The notes under the pieces: model-generated | Seen by the model: only the letters and a program-made list of their open reading frames with translations | Told to the model about the DNA's origin: nothing | Databases searched by the model: none | Shown: in pieces, positions 15,285-24,681 of the stretch | Layout: the number at the start of each line of letters is the position of its first letter | Position numbering within the stretch: position 1 is the first letter of the stretch | Assembly: GCA_024682395.1 (NCBI GenBank) | Contig: JAIKZH010000043.1 | Span: forward strand, 1-32,309 | Source: Bacteroidaceae bacterium | GTDB lineage: Bacteria > Bacteroidota > Bacteroidia > Bacteroidales > Bacteroidaceae | DNA length: 32,309 nucleotides | Direction: 5' to 3' | Program-made: the position numbers and the translations under genes

Positions 15285-18200
15285 TTATTTATCGTTCATG
15301 TCTTTATATTTCTGGAATCTCTTGATTGCATCGTCACTACTTTGTGCGAAAAGAGTTTCGGCATTTTCAGGGAATGTGCGTCTGAGTGATGCGTAACGCA
15401 CTTCTCCGTCAAGGAATTCAGTATATGGCATGTTTGGTTCTTTAGAATCGAGTTGGAATGGATGTTCCTTACGTGGGTCGTAGCGGTATAATAACCAATA
15501 TCCACTTTCAACGGCTCTTTTCATTTCTTTCTGTACTTGTTGCATACCGATACAGATTCCATGAGAAGAACATGGAGTGTAAGCAATGATAACTGATGGT
15601 CCGTTATATTCTTCTGCTTCCTTAACAGCTTTTATCAACTGGTTTGGATCAGCTCCCATTGCCACTTGTGCAACATAAACATTTCCATATGTCATCATGA
15701 TGGCTCCAAGGTCTTTTTTGCGGCTCTTTTTTCCTGCAGAAGCAAACTTAGCAACAGCTCCCATTGGAGTAGCCTTACTACTTTGTCCTCCGGTGTTAGA
15801 ATACATTTCTGTGTCAACAATGAACACATTTACATTCTCTCCGCTTGCGATAACATGGTCGAGTCCACCGAAACCGATGTCGTACGCCCATCCGTCGCCA
15901 CCATACATCCAGAATGTTTTCTTAGCAAACATATCACGTTGCGCAAGCATCTCCTTAGCTTTGTCGTTGTTGTCCTTTTCAAGACATGCGATTAACTGGT
16001 CTGAAGCCTCGCGTGATTTATCTAAGTCGTCGAATGTCTCAAGGAATTTCTCGCATGCTTCTTTAGATGCGCCTGATACTTCGTTTGCGTAGTTTTCAAC
16101 CTTCTCGCGTATAAGATTACGGCGTTGGCATACAGAGAGATACATACCAAGACAGAGTTCGGCATTGTTTTCAAACAAACTATTTGTCCAAGCAGGTCCG
16201 AATCCGCGCTTATTTACTGTGTATGGAATACCTGGCATTGCAGCACCCCATGCTTGAGAACAACCAGTGGCATTTGCCCAGAACACTCTGTCTCCGAAGA
16301 GTTGTGTGAGAAGTTTTGCGTATGGTGTCTCTCCACATCCTGCACATGCAGCTGAGAATTCGAGTAATGGACGGCGGAACTGACTTCCTTTTATTGTGTA
16401 TGGCTCGAATAAATCAACTTTCTCAGAGATGTTAAGACCATATTCGAATATCTTCTTATTGTCTTCGTTTAAAGACACAGGAACCATTTCGAGTGCGTTA
16501 GAAGGGCAACTTTGTACACAACTTCCACATCCAGTACAGTCGTATTCAGATGTAACAAGAGCAAAATGATAACCTTTGGCTTTTGCGCCTTTTGCTGGTG
16601 CTGTAACGAAACCTTCTGGTGCTGCATTCTTCTCTTCATCGTTAAGCAGATATGGACGTATTACTGCGTGAGGACAAACAAGAGAGCAACGGTTACACTG
16701 AATACATTTCTCTGCATCCCATTTTGGTACTTTCACAGCGATACCGCGCTTTTCATATGCAGTGAGTCCGAGTTCAATACATCCGTCAACACTATTGCAG
16801 AATGCGCTTACTGGTAGATCATCACCTTTTTGGCTATTTATTGGAATTAAGATGTTCTTAACAACATCAGGAAGATTACTGAAATCCTTTTGGTTGTCAT
16901 CTGGTAGAGATGCCCATGACTCAGGAACAGTGATTTCACGTACTTCCTCGGCTCCGCATTCAATTGCTGAGATGTTGCGTGCTACCACTTCATCGCCTTT
17001 AGCAAAGTAAGATTTACGTGCAGCAGCCTTCATTGCATCCAAGGCAACTTTTGACTCAATGAGTTGTGATGTTGCAAAGAATGCAGCCTGAAGCACTGTA
17101 TTTGTGTGGTTGCCCAAACCGAGTCGCATAGCAATTTCTGTAGCATTGATGACGTAGAACTTAATTTTGCGTTGTGCAAGTGTGCGTTTTACATCATTAG
17201 GAAGCCATGCCTCGATTTCTTCATCTTTCTTACCGCAGTTGAGAAGGAAACTTCCGTATTTCTTAATTTCAGAAACAATATCGTATTGTCCGATGTAGCT
17301 TTGGTTGTGACAAGCCACGAAGTCGGCACTCTTTACATAGTATGAGCTTTCGATTGGTTTGTCGGCAAAACGTAAGTGTGATTTAGTTACACCGAATGAT
17401 TTTTTTGCATCGTACTCAAAATATGCCTGACCATACATCCCTGCAGTTTCACTTACGATATGTACGGTGTTTTTGTTGGCACCTACAGTTCCGTCACCAC
17501 CAAGTCCCCAGAATTTACAACTGAATGCTTTGTTTACTTTGTCGTCGAATGTAATAGGGGCAAGTGAAAGATGAGTGACGTCGTCGTTTATACCGATTGT
17601 GAATCCGTTTTTAGGATTTTTAGTCATAAGGTTGGCAAATACAGCAAGGATCTGACCAGGATCAGTATCTTTTGAAGAAAGTCCGTAGCGTCCACCAATA
17701 ATATGAAGTTGTTTGCCCATTCGTCCTGCAGCAGTGCAGAAGTCTTCGTATAATGGTTCGCCAGCGCTTCCTGGTTCTTTACAGCGGTCGAGAACAGCTA
17801 CACGTTCTACACTCTTAGGTAAAACGTTGAATAAATGTTCTGCGCTGAATGGACGATACAGATGCACTTGTATGAATCCAACTTTTGTGCCGTTAGCGTT
17901 TAAGCTATCTACGGCTTCTTTTATAGCACCAGAAACACTACCCATTGCCATGATTACGTATTTAGCATCAGGCGCTCCGTAATAATTGAACAAATGGTAG
18001 TCGCGTCCAGTAATTTTGTTTATTTCGCCCAGATAATCTTCTACGATTTCTGGTAATTTGTCATAATAAGGGTTACATGCTTCACGTACTTGGAAGAATA
18101 CGTCAGGATTCTGTACGGTACTGCGCATCAAAGGATGTTCTGGATTTAAAGCATGGTCACGGAATGCAGCAAGGGCACGTTGGTCAACTAATTCTCTTAA

Positions 18201-18770
18201 TTTAAGAGTGTCAATCATCTCGGCAGTGTTGATTTCGTGTGATGTGCGGAATCCGTCGAAGAAGTGCATAAATGGAGTACTTCCTTTAATTGCTGCCAAG
18301 TGTGCTACAGATGCAAGGTCGATTACTTCTTGAACACTACCAGAACAAAGCATAGCAAAACCAGTGTTTCGGCAGCACATTACATCTGAATGGTCTCCGA
18401 ATATACTCATGGCATGAGTTCCTACGGTTCTTGCTGCAACATGAAGTACTACAGGTAAACGTTCACCAGCGATACGGTGAAGTACAGGAATCATAAGCAT
18501 GAGTCCTTGGCTTGATGTGAAACTTGTTGCAAGTGAACCTGTTTGTGCGGCACCATGTACAGCAGCGATAGCTCCTGCCTCGGATTGCATTTCTGTGAGT
18601 GTTACAGTTTGTCCAAACATGTTTTTTCTTCCTTTAGCAGACCAGAAGTCAGTGTGTTCTGCCATTGGGGAAGAAGGTGTGATAGGGTATATGGCTGCAA
18701 TTTCGGTGAAGTCGTACGCCATATTAGCTGCGGCTTCATTACCATCTATTGTGATAAGTTTTTTTTCCAT
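15285..18770 (-). CDS. nifJ: Pyruvate:ferredoxin (flavodoxin) oxidoreductase
   Basis: The 1161-residue single-chain enzyme interconverts pyruvate plus CoA and acetyl-CoA plus CO2, passing electrons to ferredoxin or flavodoxin. Domains are in the usual order: N-terminal pyrimidine-binding domain (IDGNEAAANMAYDFTEIAAI...ITPSSPMAE), then the GLGGDGTVGANKNT region near 422-435, a two-[4Fe-4S] ferredoxin insert with Cys689/692/695/699 and Cys745/748/751/755, and the TPP-binding domain with CAGCGETPY (Cys809, Cys812), GGDGWAYDIG (957-966) and DTEMYSNTGG (986-995). All key residues appear intact and the length is normal. A strong AAGAAGGAA ribosome site precedes the ATG, 22 nt after the acyl-CoA ligase stop, so it is the last gene of a three-gene operon. 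The reaction is reversible, so reductive carboxylation of acyl-CoA is possible. Confidence 0.97.
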   Translation of the reverse strand: MEKKLITIDGNEAAANMAYDFTEIAAIYPITPSSPMAEHTDFWSAKGRKNMFGQTVTLTEMQSEAGAIAAVHGAAQTGSLATSFTSSQGLMLMIPVLHRIAGERLPVVLHVAARTVGTHAMSIFGDHSDVMCCRNTGFAMLCSGSVQEVIDLASVAHLAAIKGSTPFMHFFDGFRTSHEINTAEMIDTLKLRELVDQRALAAFRDHALNPEHPLMRSTVQNPDVFFQVREACNPYYDKLPEIVEDYLGEINKITGRDYHLFNYYGAPDAKYVIMAMGSVSGAIKEAVDSLNANGTKVGFIQVHLYRPFSAEHLFNVLPKSVERVAVLDRCKEPGSAGEPLYEDFCTAAGRMGKQLHIIGGRYGLSSKDTDPGQILAVFANLMTKNPKNGFTIGINDDVTHLSLAPITFDDKVNKAFSCKFWGLGGDGTVGANKNTVHIVSETAGMYGQAYFEYDAKKSFGVTKSHLRFADKPIESSYYVKSADFVACHNQSYIGQYDIVSEIKKYGSFLLNCGKKDEEIEAWLPNDVKRTLAQRKIKFYVINATEIAMRLGLGNHTNTVLQAAFFATSQLIESKVALDAMKAAARKSYFAKGDEVVARNISAIECGAEEVREITVPESWASLPDDNQKDFSNLPDVVKNILIPINSQKGDDLPVSAFCNSVDGCIELGLTAYEKRGIAVKVPKWDAEKCIQCNRCSLVCPHAVIRPYLLNDEEKNAAPEGFVTAPAKGAKAKGYHFALVTSEYDCTGCGSCVQSCPSNALEMVPVSLNEDNKKIFEYGLNISEKVDLFEPYTIKGSQFRRPLLEFSAACAGCGETPYAKLLTQLFGDRVFWANATGCSQAWGAAMPGIPYTVNKRGFGPAWTNSLFENNAELCLGMYLSVCQRRNLIREKVENYANEVSGASKEACEKFLETFDDLDKSREASDQLIACLEKDNNDKAKEMLAQRDMFAKKTFWMYGGDGWAYDIGFGGLDHVIASGENVNVFIVDTEMYSNTGGQSSKATPMGAVAKFASAGKKSRKKDLGAIMMTYGNVYVAQVAMGADPNQLIKAVKEAEEYNGPSVIIAYTPCSSHGICIGMQQVQKEMKRAVESGYWLLYRYDPRKEHPFQLDSKEPNMPYTEFLDGEVRYASLRRTFPENAETLFAQSSDDAIKRFQKYKDMNDK

Positions 18771-18792
18771 TTCCTTCTTAATGGTATATTAA

Positions 18793-21279
18793 TTATGCTT
18801 TATTTAGTCCTAATTTATTGATAGCTTCTTCGCGCATCTTGTATTTCAAGATTTTTCCTGCGGCATTCATTGGGAAGTTATCTACGAACTCAATATATTT
18901 CGGAACTTTATGGCGTGCAAGACTTGCTGTTATGTATTCGCGCATTTCTGGTTCTGAAACCGATTCGCCTTCTTTCAGTACGATACAAGCCATAGCTTCT
19001 TCACCATATTTCTTGTCAGGGACACCGATAACTTGTACGTCCTTAACCTTAGGGTGAGTATAAATGAATTCCTCGATTTCCTTAGGGTAGAGGTTTTCAC
19101 CACCGCGGATAATCATGTCTTTCAATCGGCCTGTGATCTTATAATTACCGAATTCGTCTTTGCATGCAAGGTCGCCAGAATGGAGCCATCCGTCTTTGTC
19201 GATAGTTTGAGCAGTTGCTTCAGGCATCTTGTAGTAACCTTTCATCGTATTGTATCCCTTAGAACAGAATTCACCATTAACACCAGCAGGAAGTTCATTA
19301 CCTGTTTCAGGGTCAATAATCTTACATTGTACATGAGGGAACGCATATCCTACAGTTTCGCATCTTACATCGATGTCGTCTGTCCATGCAGTCATGGTGC
19401 TTCCTGGTGCAGATTCAGTTTGTCCGTACACACTGATAATACCTGTCATGTTCATTTCGTCAGGGCGTGCAGCACGGCGCATAAGCTCTGGTGGGCATCC
19501 TGAACCAGCCATGATACCAGTTCTCATATAAGAGAAGTCGGTTTTGCGGTAATCAGGATGGTTGAACATAGCGATGAACATGGTTGGCACACCATTGAAA
19601 CATGTGATATGTTCTTGATTTATGCAGGCAAGCGATGATTTTGCAGAGAAATAAGGCATTGGACAGATTGTAGCTCCGTGAGTTATTGATGAAGTCATGG
19701 ATAGTACCATTCCGAAACAGTGGAACATAGGTACTTGAATCATCATACGGTCGGCTGTTGATAGTCCCATTCGGTCTCCGATACTCTTTCCGTTATTAAC
19801 AACGTTGTAGTGAGTCAACATAACGCCTTTAGGGAATCCTGTGGTTCCTGAAGTGTATTGCATGTTACAAACATCGTCAGGACGCACTTCTGCAGCCATT
19901 TTATTTATAACTTCCAATGATACTCTGTCTTTTCTTTCCATTGCCTCGTCGAATGTGAGACATCCGCGCTGACGGAATCCTACAGTGATTACGTTACGTA
20001 GGAATGGTAGGCGTGAGCAGTGGAGTGCTTCACCTGCTTTAGTGTCTTTTATTTCAGGACAGAGTTCGTTTATAATCTCACTATAATTAGAGTCCTTACT
20101 GCTCTTAATCATTACTAATGTGTGAGTGTCAGATTGTCTGAGCAGGTATTCAGCCTCGTGAGATTTATATGCAGTATTCATGGTGACAAGTACTGCACCA
20201 ATTTTTACGGTAGCCCAGAATGTAATATACCATGCAGGAACATTTGTAGCCCATACAGCTACTTTGCTACCAGGTTTTACACCCATTGATACCAACGCAC
20301 GTGCAAAATTGTTGACATCGTCTCTGAATTCACTGTAAGTACGTGTGTAGTCGAGTGTAGTATATTTGAAACAATATTGATCAGGGAATTCCTCAACAAC
20401 TCTGTCGAGTACTTCAGAGAATGTGAGATCAATAAGTTCGTTTTCTTTCCAAACATAATAACCAGTGCCGTCGTGATTGGTGAAGAGTTTTACTTTCTTG
20501 TCTCTTTCTCTTTCAAATCTCTCCATATAATTAATAAAGTGTGGAAAGATGATATCGGCATCTGTGAGGTCGAGCATCCAGTCTGGTTTCCATTCCAGTG
20601 AGATGAATCCGTCGTAGTCGATTGATCGTAAAGCATTCATCAGTTCCTGAATAGGGAAGTTACCTTCTCCGATGAGGTTGTAGGTGTTTGCATCGTCACT
20701 ATCGCGTAAATGCACATGTTTTACGTATGCACCCAGATTGGTTATTGATTGTGCAGGTGATTCGCCTTTGTCGCGATATGGGTGGTGTACATCCCAAAGT
20801 ACGGCAAGTTGGTCGCATGCAAAATCGTTCATAAGTCCCAGAAGCAGTTTTGTGTCAGAGTAAATGCCGCTGGTCTTTATAAGTATAGTTATATTGTATT
20901 CTATCGCAACAGGAATCAGTTGTGAGAGATTCTTTCGGATAGTATCTGGAGCGTCATTCTTTGCAAACGCACATACGTATGGAGAACGCATGTCGGAAGC
21001 AAGTTTTATGAGTTGCTTCATTTCGTTGAGCATCTCATCGTTTTCTGCAGATATATCGTTTGATGAATCGAAACAAGGAATTGTGAGTTTCTTTTCTTTT
21101 AAGTCTCTGTAAGAACTAACGATAGAATATTTGTGGAATGGTCCTGTAGTGCCGCTTAATGAAGGATTTTTAAGTACGTTGTAGGCTTCGATGCCCGAGA
21201 ATCTCATTTCACATGCTTTGTCAACGATATCTTCCCAATCATGACTTTGCCATCCTCTTGTGGAAAATGATAATTTCAT
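18793..21279 (-). CDS. Fusion of xylose-isomerase-like TIM barrel and acyl-CoA ligase
   Basis: Two enzymes are joined in one 828-residue chain. Residues about 1-255 form an AP-endonuclease-2/xylose-isomerase-like TIM barrel: FSTRGWQ start, WDVHHP (162-167), KHVHLRD (187-193) and SLEW with Glu229, the usual metal ligands; the first expected Glu ligand appears to be replaced near Lys135 (ILIKTSG). Residues about 285-828 are a complete AMP-forming acyl-CoA synthetase: YTSGTTGFPKG (475-485), YGQTE (618-622), SGDL (701-704), GRLKDMIIRGGENLYP and catalytic Lys809 in NAAGK. This part should activate a carboxylic acid to its CoA thioester with ATP; the chain length is unknown. The ATG overlaps the stop of the LeuA-like gene by 4 nt. 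No frame break lies between the domains, so the fusion is real within this sequence. Confidence 0.88.
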   Translation of the reverse strand: MKLSFSTRGWQSHDWEDIVDKACEMRFSGIEAYNVLKNPSLSGTTGPFHKYSIVSSYRDLKEKKLTIPCFDSSNDISAENDEMLNEMKQLIKLASDMRSPYVCAFAKNDAPDTIRKNLSQLIPVAIEYNITILIKTSGIYSDTKLLLGLMNDFACDQLAVLWDVHHPYRDKGESPAQSITNLGAYVKHVHLRDSDDANTYNLIGEGNFPIQELMNALRSIDYDGFISLEWKPDWMLDLTDADIIFPHFINYMERFERERDKKVKLFTNHDGTGYYVWKENELIDLTFSEVLDRVVEEFPDQYCFKYTTLDYTRTYSEFRDDVNNFARALVSMGVKPGSKVAVWATNVPAWYITFWATVKIGAVLVTMNTAYKSHEAEYLLRQSDTHTLVMIKSSKDSNYSEIINELCPEIKDTKAGEALHCSRLPFLRNVITVGFRQRGCLTFDEAMERKDRVSLEVINKMAAEVRPDDVCNMQYTSGTTGFPKGVMLTHYNVVNNGKSIGDRMGLSTADRMMIQVPMFHCFGMVLSMTSSITHGATICPMPYFSAKSSLACINQEHITCFNGVPTMFIAMFNHPDYRKTDFSYMRTGIMAGSGCPPELMRRAARPDEMNMTGIISVYGQTESAPGSTMTAWTDDIDVRCETVGYAFPHVQCKIIDPETGNELPAGVNGEFCSKGYNTMKGYYKMPEATAQTIDKDGWLHSGDLACKDEFGNYKITGRLKDMIIRGGENLYPKEIEEFIYTHPKVKDVQVIGVPDKKYGEEAMACIVLKEGESVSEPEMREYITASLARHKVPKYIEFVDNFPMNAAGKILKYKMREEAINKLGLNKA

Positions 21280-22694
21280 ACTTCTTCCTCCTCGTAAACT
21301 ATTTTGTTAACAGCATTGAGATACGCCATAATGCTAGCTCCTACAATATCGCGTGAGAGACCTCGTCCTGAATAAACTTTTCCTTCATGGTTGAGACGGA
21401 TAACGGCTCCACCCATTGCTTCGCGTCCTTCTGTAACGGATTGTATTTCGAAGTTATCTAACTCGTATTGTTTTCCGATAAGTTGTTCTATAGCCAAGAA
21501 TGCAGCAGCAACTGGTCCTTCTCCCATACATACACATTCCATAATCTCATCACCTTTACGAAGACGTAGGTGACAAGTTGCTGTGATGATATTGCTTGAA
21601 TTTACGACATAACTGTCGAGGCTGTAGGTTGGAGGCACTTGGAATGCCACTGTAGCGATGATTGCATCTAATTCTTGTGCTTCAACGATTTCGTTCTTTG
21701 ATGCAACCTGAACAAATGCGTCAAATACTTTGTCGGCATCTTCTCCTTCGAGTTCATAACCTAATTGATTTGCAACTTTCAGTACGGCTTCTTTGTTGTC
21801 GTGGATAGTTAGTTGAATATCACTACTTTCCTGACGTTTGTTTCCAATCTTAGCAGCACGTTTGTTTTGGTCGGCTTCACATACATCCTTGATTCTCTCA
21901 ACCATCTTCTGCAATTCAGTAGTCTTGACATCGCAGAAAGCTTTACATACATCAGATTTTGTGTCAAGGATTTTAACGAAACGTTTCAAAGACGTGGTAG
22001 TATTACCATAAGGCGTAGTCTTGATTTCATCAGCACCAGCTCTTACAGCTGCAATTGCACAAGAATCTGCCATAAACATTTCGTTAGAGCACCAAACTCC
22101 AAGTCTTACGTTCTCTGGTAAGATGTTGCGTATCATTTTTGTTGACTCATAGCATTCGTAATCGAATAATTTTCCTGCAGTATCGAACACAGAAACCACA
22201 GTAGCACCATTGTCAACAGCAGTTTGAATTGTTTTAAGAAGGAAAGCTTCTTCACTTCTGCCAAAGTCCTCTGCAACAAATTCTACCTCAGGGCATAATG
22301 CAGCGCATCTTGATACGAGGTCGGCTATTAACTCAATGATAGCATCTGGCTTCTTGTGGCACAAATATTCTATTTGGACAGTACTTACAGGTATTGAAAC
22401 TTGTAGTCTTGGATGTGCAGCACATTTAAGCGCATTCCAAGTTTGTTCAACACTGTCGGGATTGAATATGTCAACAGGAATAGTCAAGGTGCTGTTTTTG
22501 ACAGCAGAAGCCAGCGATTTCACTAATAGGCAATCTTGCTTTCCATTTAATATAGGGCCTGTTTCAATTACAGACACACCTAACTTATCTAATAATTTAG
22601 AAAGTTCAATTTTTTGGCGGAAAGATAGTGTATTCTGTTTGTCTCTATCTCCCAGTTTCATAGTGATGTCGCTCACATAGATCCTTCTGTTCAT
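21276..22694 (-). CDS. LeuA-like protein lacking the metal-binding HxH motif
   Basis: The 472-residue protein has the layout of 2-isopropylmalate/citramalate synthases: an HMGL-like TIM barrel (about 1-270), linker helices (LGYELEGEDADKVFDAFVQV...) and an intact LeuA dimerisation/allosteric domain (about 357-470: YSLDSYVV, GEGPVAAAFLAIE, GREAMGGAVIRL, SRDIVGASIMAYLNAVN). However, the barrel departs from the family: the N-terminal L-R-D-G-E-Q motif is MKLGDRDKQ (residues 12-20), and the HCHND metal site is WCSNE (201-205), so both metal-binding histidines are gone. Canonical condensation of acetyl-CoA with a 2-oxoacid is therefore doubtful; it may be a regulator, a subunit, or an enzyme of different chemistry. 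It is the first gene of the operon, read from a good promoter 160 nt upstream. Confidence 0.85.
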   Translation of the reverse strand: MNRRIYVSDITMKLGDRDKQNTLSFRQKIELSKLLDKLGVSVIETGPILNGKQDCLLVKSLASAVKNSTLTIPVDIFNPDSVEQTWNALKCAAHPRLQVSIPVSTVQIEYLCHKKPDAIIELIADLVSRCAALCPEVEFVAEDFGRSEEAFLLKTIQTAVDNGATVVSVFDTAGKLFDYECYESTKMIRNILPENVRLGVWCSNEMFMADSCAIAAVRAGADEIKTTPYGNTTTSLKRFVKILDTKSDVCKAFCDVKTTELQKMVERIKDVCEADQNKRAAKIGNKRQESSDIQLTIHDNKEAVLKVANQLGYELEGEDADKVFDAFVQVASKNEIVEAQELDAIIATVAFQVPPTYSLDSYVVNSSNIITATCHLRLRKGDEIMECVCMGEGPVAAAFLAIEQLIGKQYELDNFEIQSVTEGREAMGGAVIRLNHEGKVYSGRGLSRDIVGASIMAYLNAVNKIVYEEEEV

Positions 22695-22853
22695 AATTGT
22701 ACTAACTTGTTTTGTTTCTTGTTAGAAAACATTAAGAATTAAGAATGATGTATGATTTTTCTTTTTACCTCTTAAACATACAATAAAATTCATCCCTAAA
22801 GTCTTATTACATAACGTATTTTATTAAGTATTTGTAAAAATGCAAATTGTGTG

Positions 22854-22884
22854 CAAAATTACTAAAGTATTTTTATATGACAAA
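22854..22884 (-). promoter_or_regulatory. Promoter of the LeuA-like / ligase / nifJ operon
   Basis: On the minus strand TTTG (22881-22884), exactly 19 nt and TAATTTTG (22854-22861) match the consensus. It is the only well-formed promoter seen upstream of the three genes. Confidence 0.7.
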
Positions 22885-23111
22885 ATATTTGCCGTAAAAT
22901 ATATAATGTGAGCAGGTTTCAGTTTTGTAAAGGTTGTTTTTTGTAAAGTATAATAATCCTTGATAACTGATTATTTAATTTTAGGAATCTGTTGGTCGAA
23001 TCCCATATCTGCGCCTTTTTTTTATGGTGATAATTCCATCTGCCGAGATTAACATTCTGTTATTTAACGTCTTTAATTCTAAATGTTTATGTGCTGAGGC
23101 TCAAATACAAA

Positions 23112-23150
23112 AATATGCCATTATCTTGTTGTGAAAGATAACAGCATATT
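23112..23150 (-). terminator. Terminator of the beta-helix gene
   Basis: AATATGC and TTATCTT on one side pair with AAGATAA and GCATATT on the other, with a 2-nt internal mismatch. The minus strand then reads TTTTTG. It lies about 60 nt past the stop codon. Confidence 0.75.
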
Positions 23151-23212
23151 GATTTTCTTATTATTATCGTCTGGAAATCATGTTTTCTCAGACAAAACGT
23201 AAATCTATATGT

Positions 23213-24637
23213 TTATTTTATGAATTCAAGCAATTCAAATTTGTCGTCCTCGAGTATAAGTAAAACAAATTTTCCGCTTTTTGTCTTCTTCATCACACCA
23301 ATTTCAAGAAAATGTTCATCGTTAAAATATGTTGGTGAGTTTCCTTCAATATAGTAGCAGCCGGTAAATGCTGCGAGTTTGTCTTCTTGACGATATAGAT
23401 AGCCCCATTTGCGTTGTGAACCACTATATTTGTTGAACACCAAAGTAGAGTTGTCGTTGATTATCCTGCAAGGGAAATAGTTGTAAATAAATATTCCGTA
23501 GTTTGTTAGTTGGATTGAACGCACTCTTTTGAGGGTGAGTAATTCGCTTGATTTTAGAGTCACAGGTTCGCCTGTAAGTAAATCGAGGGTTGTCTGTGCG
23601 TCTTTTTCATTGAAATTATTGCGGTATTTCATAAACATTGCTATAGCACGGCTGTAATAGCGGTTTGATAGTGAGTTCTTGTCAGCTTCTGAGAGGAAAG
23701 GTGTGTTTGCTACCAATTCCATGTCCTTGAGGGTGATATCACCTTTTGTCTTGTCCCATGGATATAACTGATCGTCAAAAGCATCTTCTTCCTCTTCCTC
23801 ATCTTCTTCAATATCATCATAGTATTCCTCACCAGTGAATTCAGTCACACAGTTGTTGAATGTAATACGTCGGTTATTATATTCGTGTGAATGATTTATG
23901 ACACATTTGTTCATGATGATATTCTCGCTGGAACTATTTGAACAGAATGATGAACGGTTGTCGTTGAACGAGCATGAATTAAACGTGGTGCCAGCGCAGC
24001 CAAAAAATATCATTCCGTTATCATTGTCATGTATGCTGCAATTTGTGAATGTGCTATTGTTGGTCTCGGTGAAACTAAGTGAGAATGTGCTGCAATCGTA
24101 AATCTCGCTGTTTTGCACAAAGAGATTATTGGTCTTTGTAGCTTCGATACCAATTACTCCGCAACCATATAGTTTGCAGTTGTTTATGTCAATGTTGTTT
24201 ACATCGTTTAATGTAACTACATTTCCTATACAATCACCAGTTTTTGTATGTCCCATTTTCAGATTTTTCAATGAGATATTCTCGCATGATTGAAAATAGA
24301 GTACATCGGCATAACGAGGGGTTACTTGAATATGTGTGTCGGGTTTCTTGCCCTCGATTGTTAGATTCTTTACATTGCATATATGAATACTAAGACCATC
24401 GTATTCCTTGCTGGCACTTACTGCAGCGTTGTAGCCCGATTCATTATATGTATCTAATGTCTGTAATGCTTCTGTCAAGTCCAGAAGATCTTTTTCAACG
24501 ATAATACGTGTGTCAGAGTTGATAGCTTTCAGGAATTGTTCAGAACTTTTTACTTTGATAGTCTTTTGTTTGTTATCACCTGCCCAACAATATGTTAGGA
24601 GCGAACTCATGAGTATAAATAAAAATAGTCGTTTCAT
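23213..24637 (-). CDS. Secreted right-handed beta-helix protein with DUF4893-like C-terminus
   Basis: A signal peptide (MKRLFLFILMSSLLTYCWAG) begins this 474-residue protein. Residues about 85-270 are repeated strands of the parallel beta-helix type (LTIEGKK, ISLKNLKMGHTKTG, IDINNCKLYGCG, LFVQNSEIYDCS, TFTNCSIHDND, TFNSCSFNDN), each coil ending in N/C/S-rich turns like the NosD and pectate-lyase folds. A very acidic linker follows (EEYYDDIEEDEEEEED). The last 170 residues include FPCRIINDNSTLVFNKYSG and SQRKWGYLYRQ, resembling DUF4893, whose function is unknown. No clear catalytic residues are visible, so carbohydrate binding or lyase activity is only possible. It is monocistronic with its own terminator, and exported to periplasm or surface. 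Confidence 0.75.
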   Translation of the reverse strand: MKRLFLFILMSSLLTYCWAGDNKQKTIKVKSSEQFLKAINSDTRIIVEKDLLDLTEALQTLDTYNESGYNAAVSASKEYDGLSIHICNVKNLTIEGKKPDTHIQVTPRYADVLYFQSCENISLKNLKMGHTKTGDCIGNVVTLNDVNNIDINNCKLYGCGVIGIEATKTNNLFVQNSEIYDCSTFSLSFTETNNSTFTNCSIHDNDNGMIFFGCAGTTFNSCSFNDNRSSFCSNSSSENIIMNKCVINHSHEYNNRRITFNNCVTEFTGEEYYDDIEEDEEEEEDAFDDQLYPWDKTKGDITLKDMELVANTPFLSEADKNSLSNRYYSRAIAMFMKYRNNFNEKDAQTTLDLLTGEPVTLKSSELLTLKRVRSIQLTNYGIFIYNYFPCRIINDNSTLVFNKYSGSQRKWGYLYRQEDKLAAFTGCYYIEGNSPTYFNDEHFLEIGVMKKTKSGKFVLLILEDDKFELLEFIK

Positions 24638-24681
24638 GTTTTTAATGTTTGTATTATTAGGTTACATATTGTTACTTTTTG

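Larger units (their letters stand above)
22695..23212. other. Intergenic region with operon promoter and a terminator
   Basis: This 518-base gap contains the promoter of the LeuA-like operon (22854-22884), a leader of about 150 nt with no obvious riboswitch fold, and the terminator of the beta-helix gene (23112-23150). Between 22890 and 23110 I see no gene or clear signal. Confidence 0.6.

Noticed and set aside
15697-16092. Plus-strand frames of 76-131 codons antisense to nifJ.
   Set aside because: They mirror the codon structure of the strongly conserved enzyme and have no independent signals.
22985-23020. Sequence GGTCGAATCCC...CTGCGCC followed by eight T resembles a tRNA 3' end with terminator.
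   Set aside because: The T-stem halves (TGTTG and CCCAT) do not pair and no 5' partner for the acceptor strand exists nearby.
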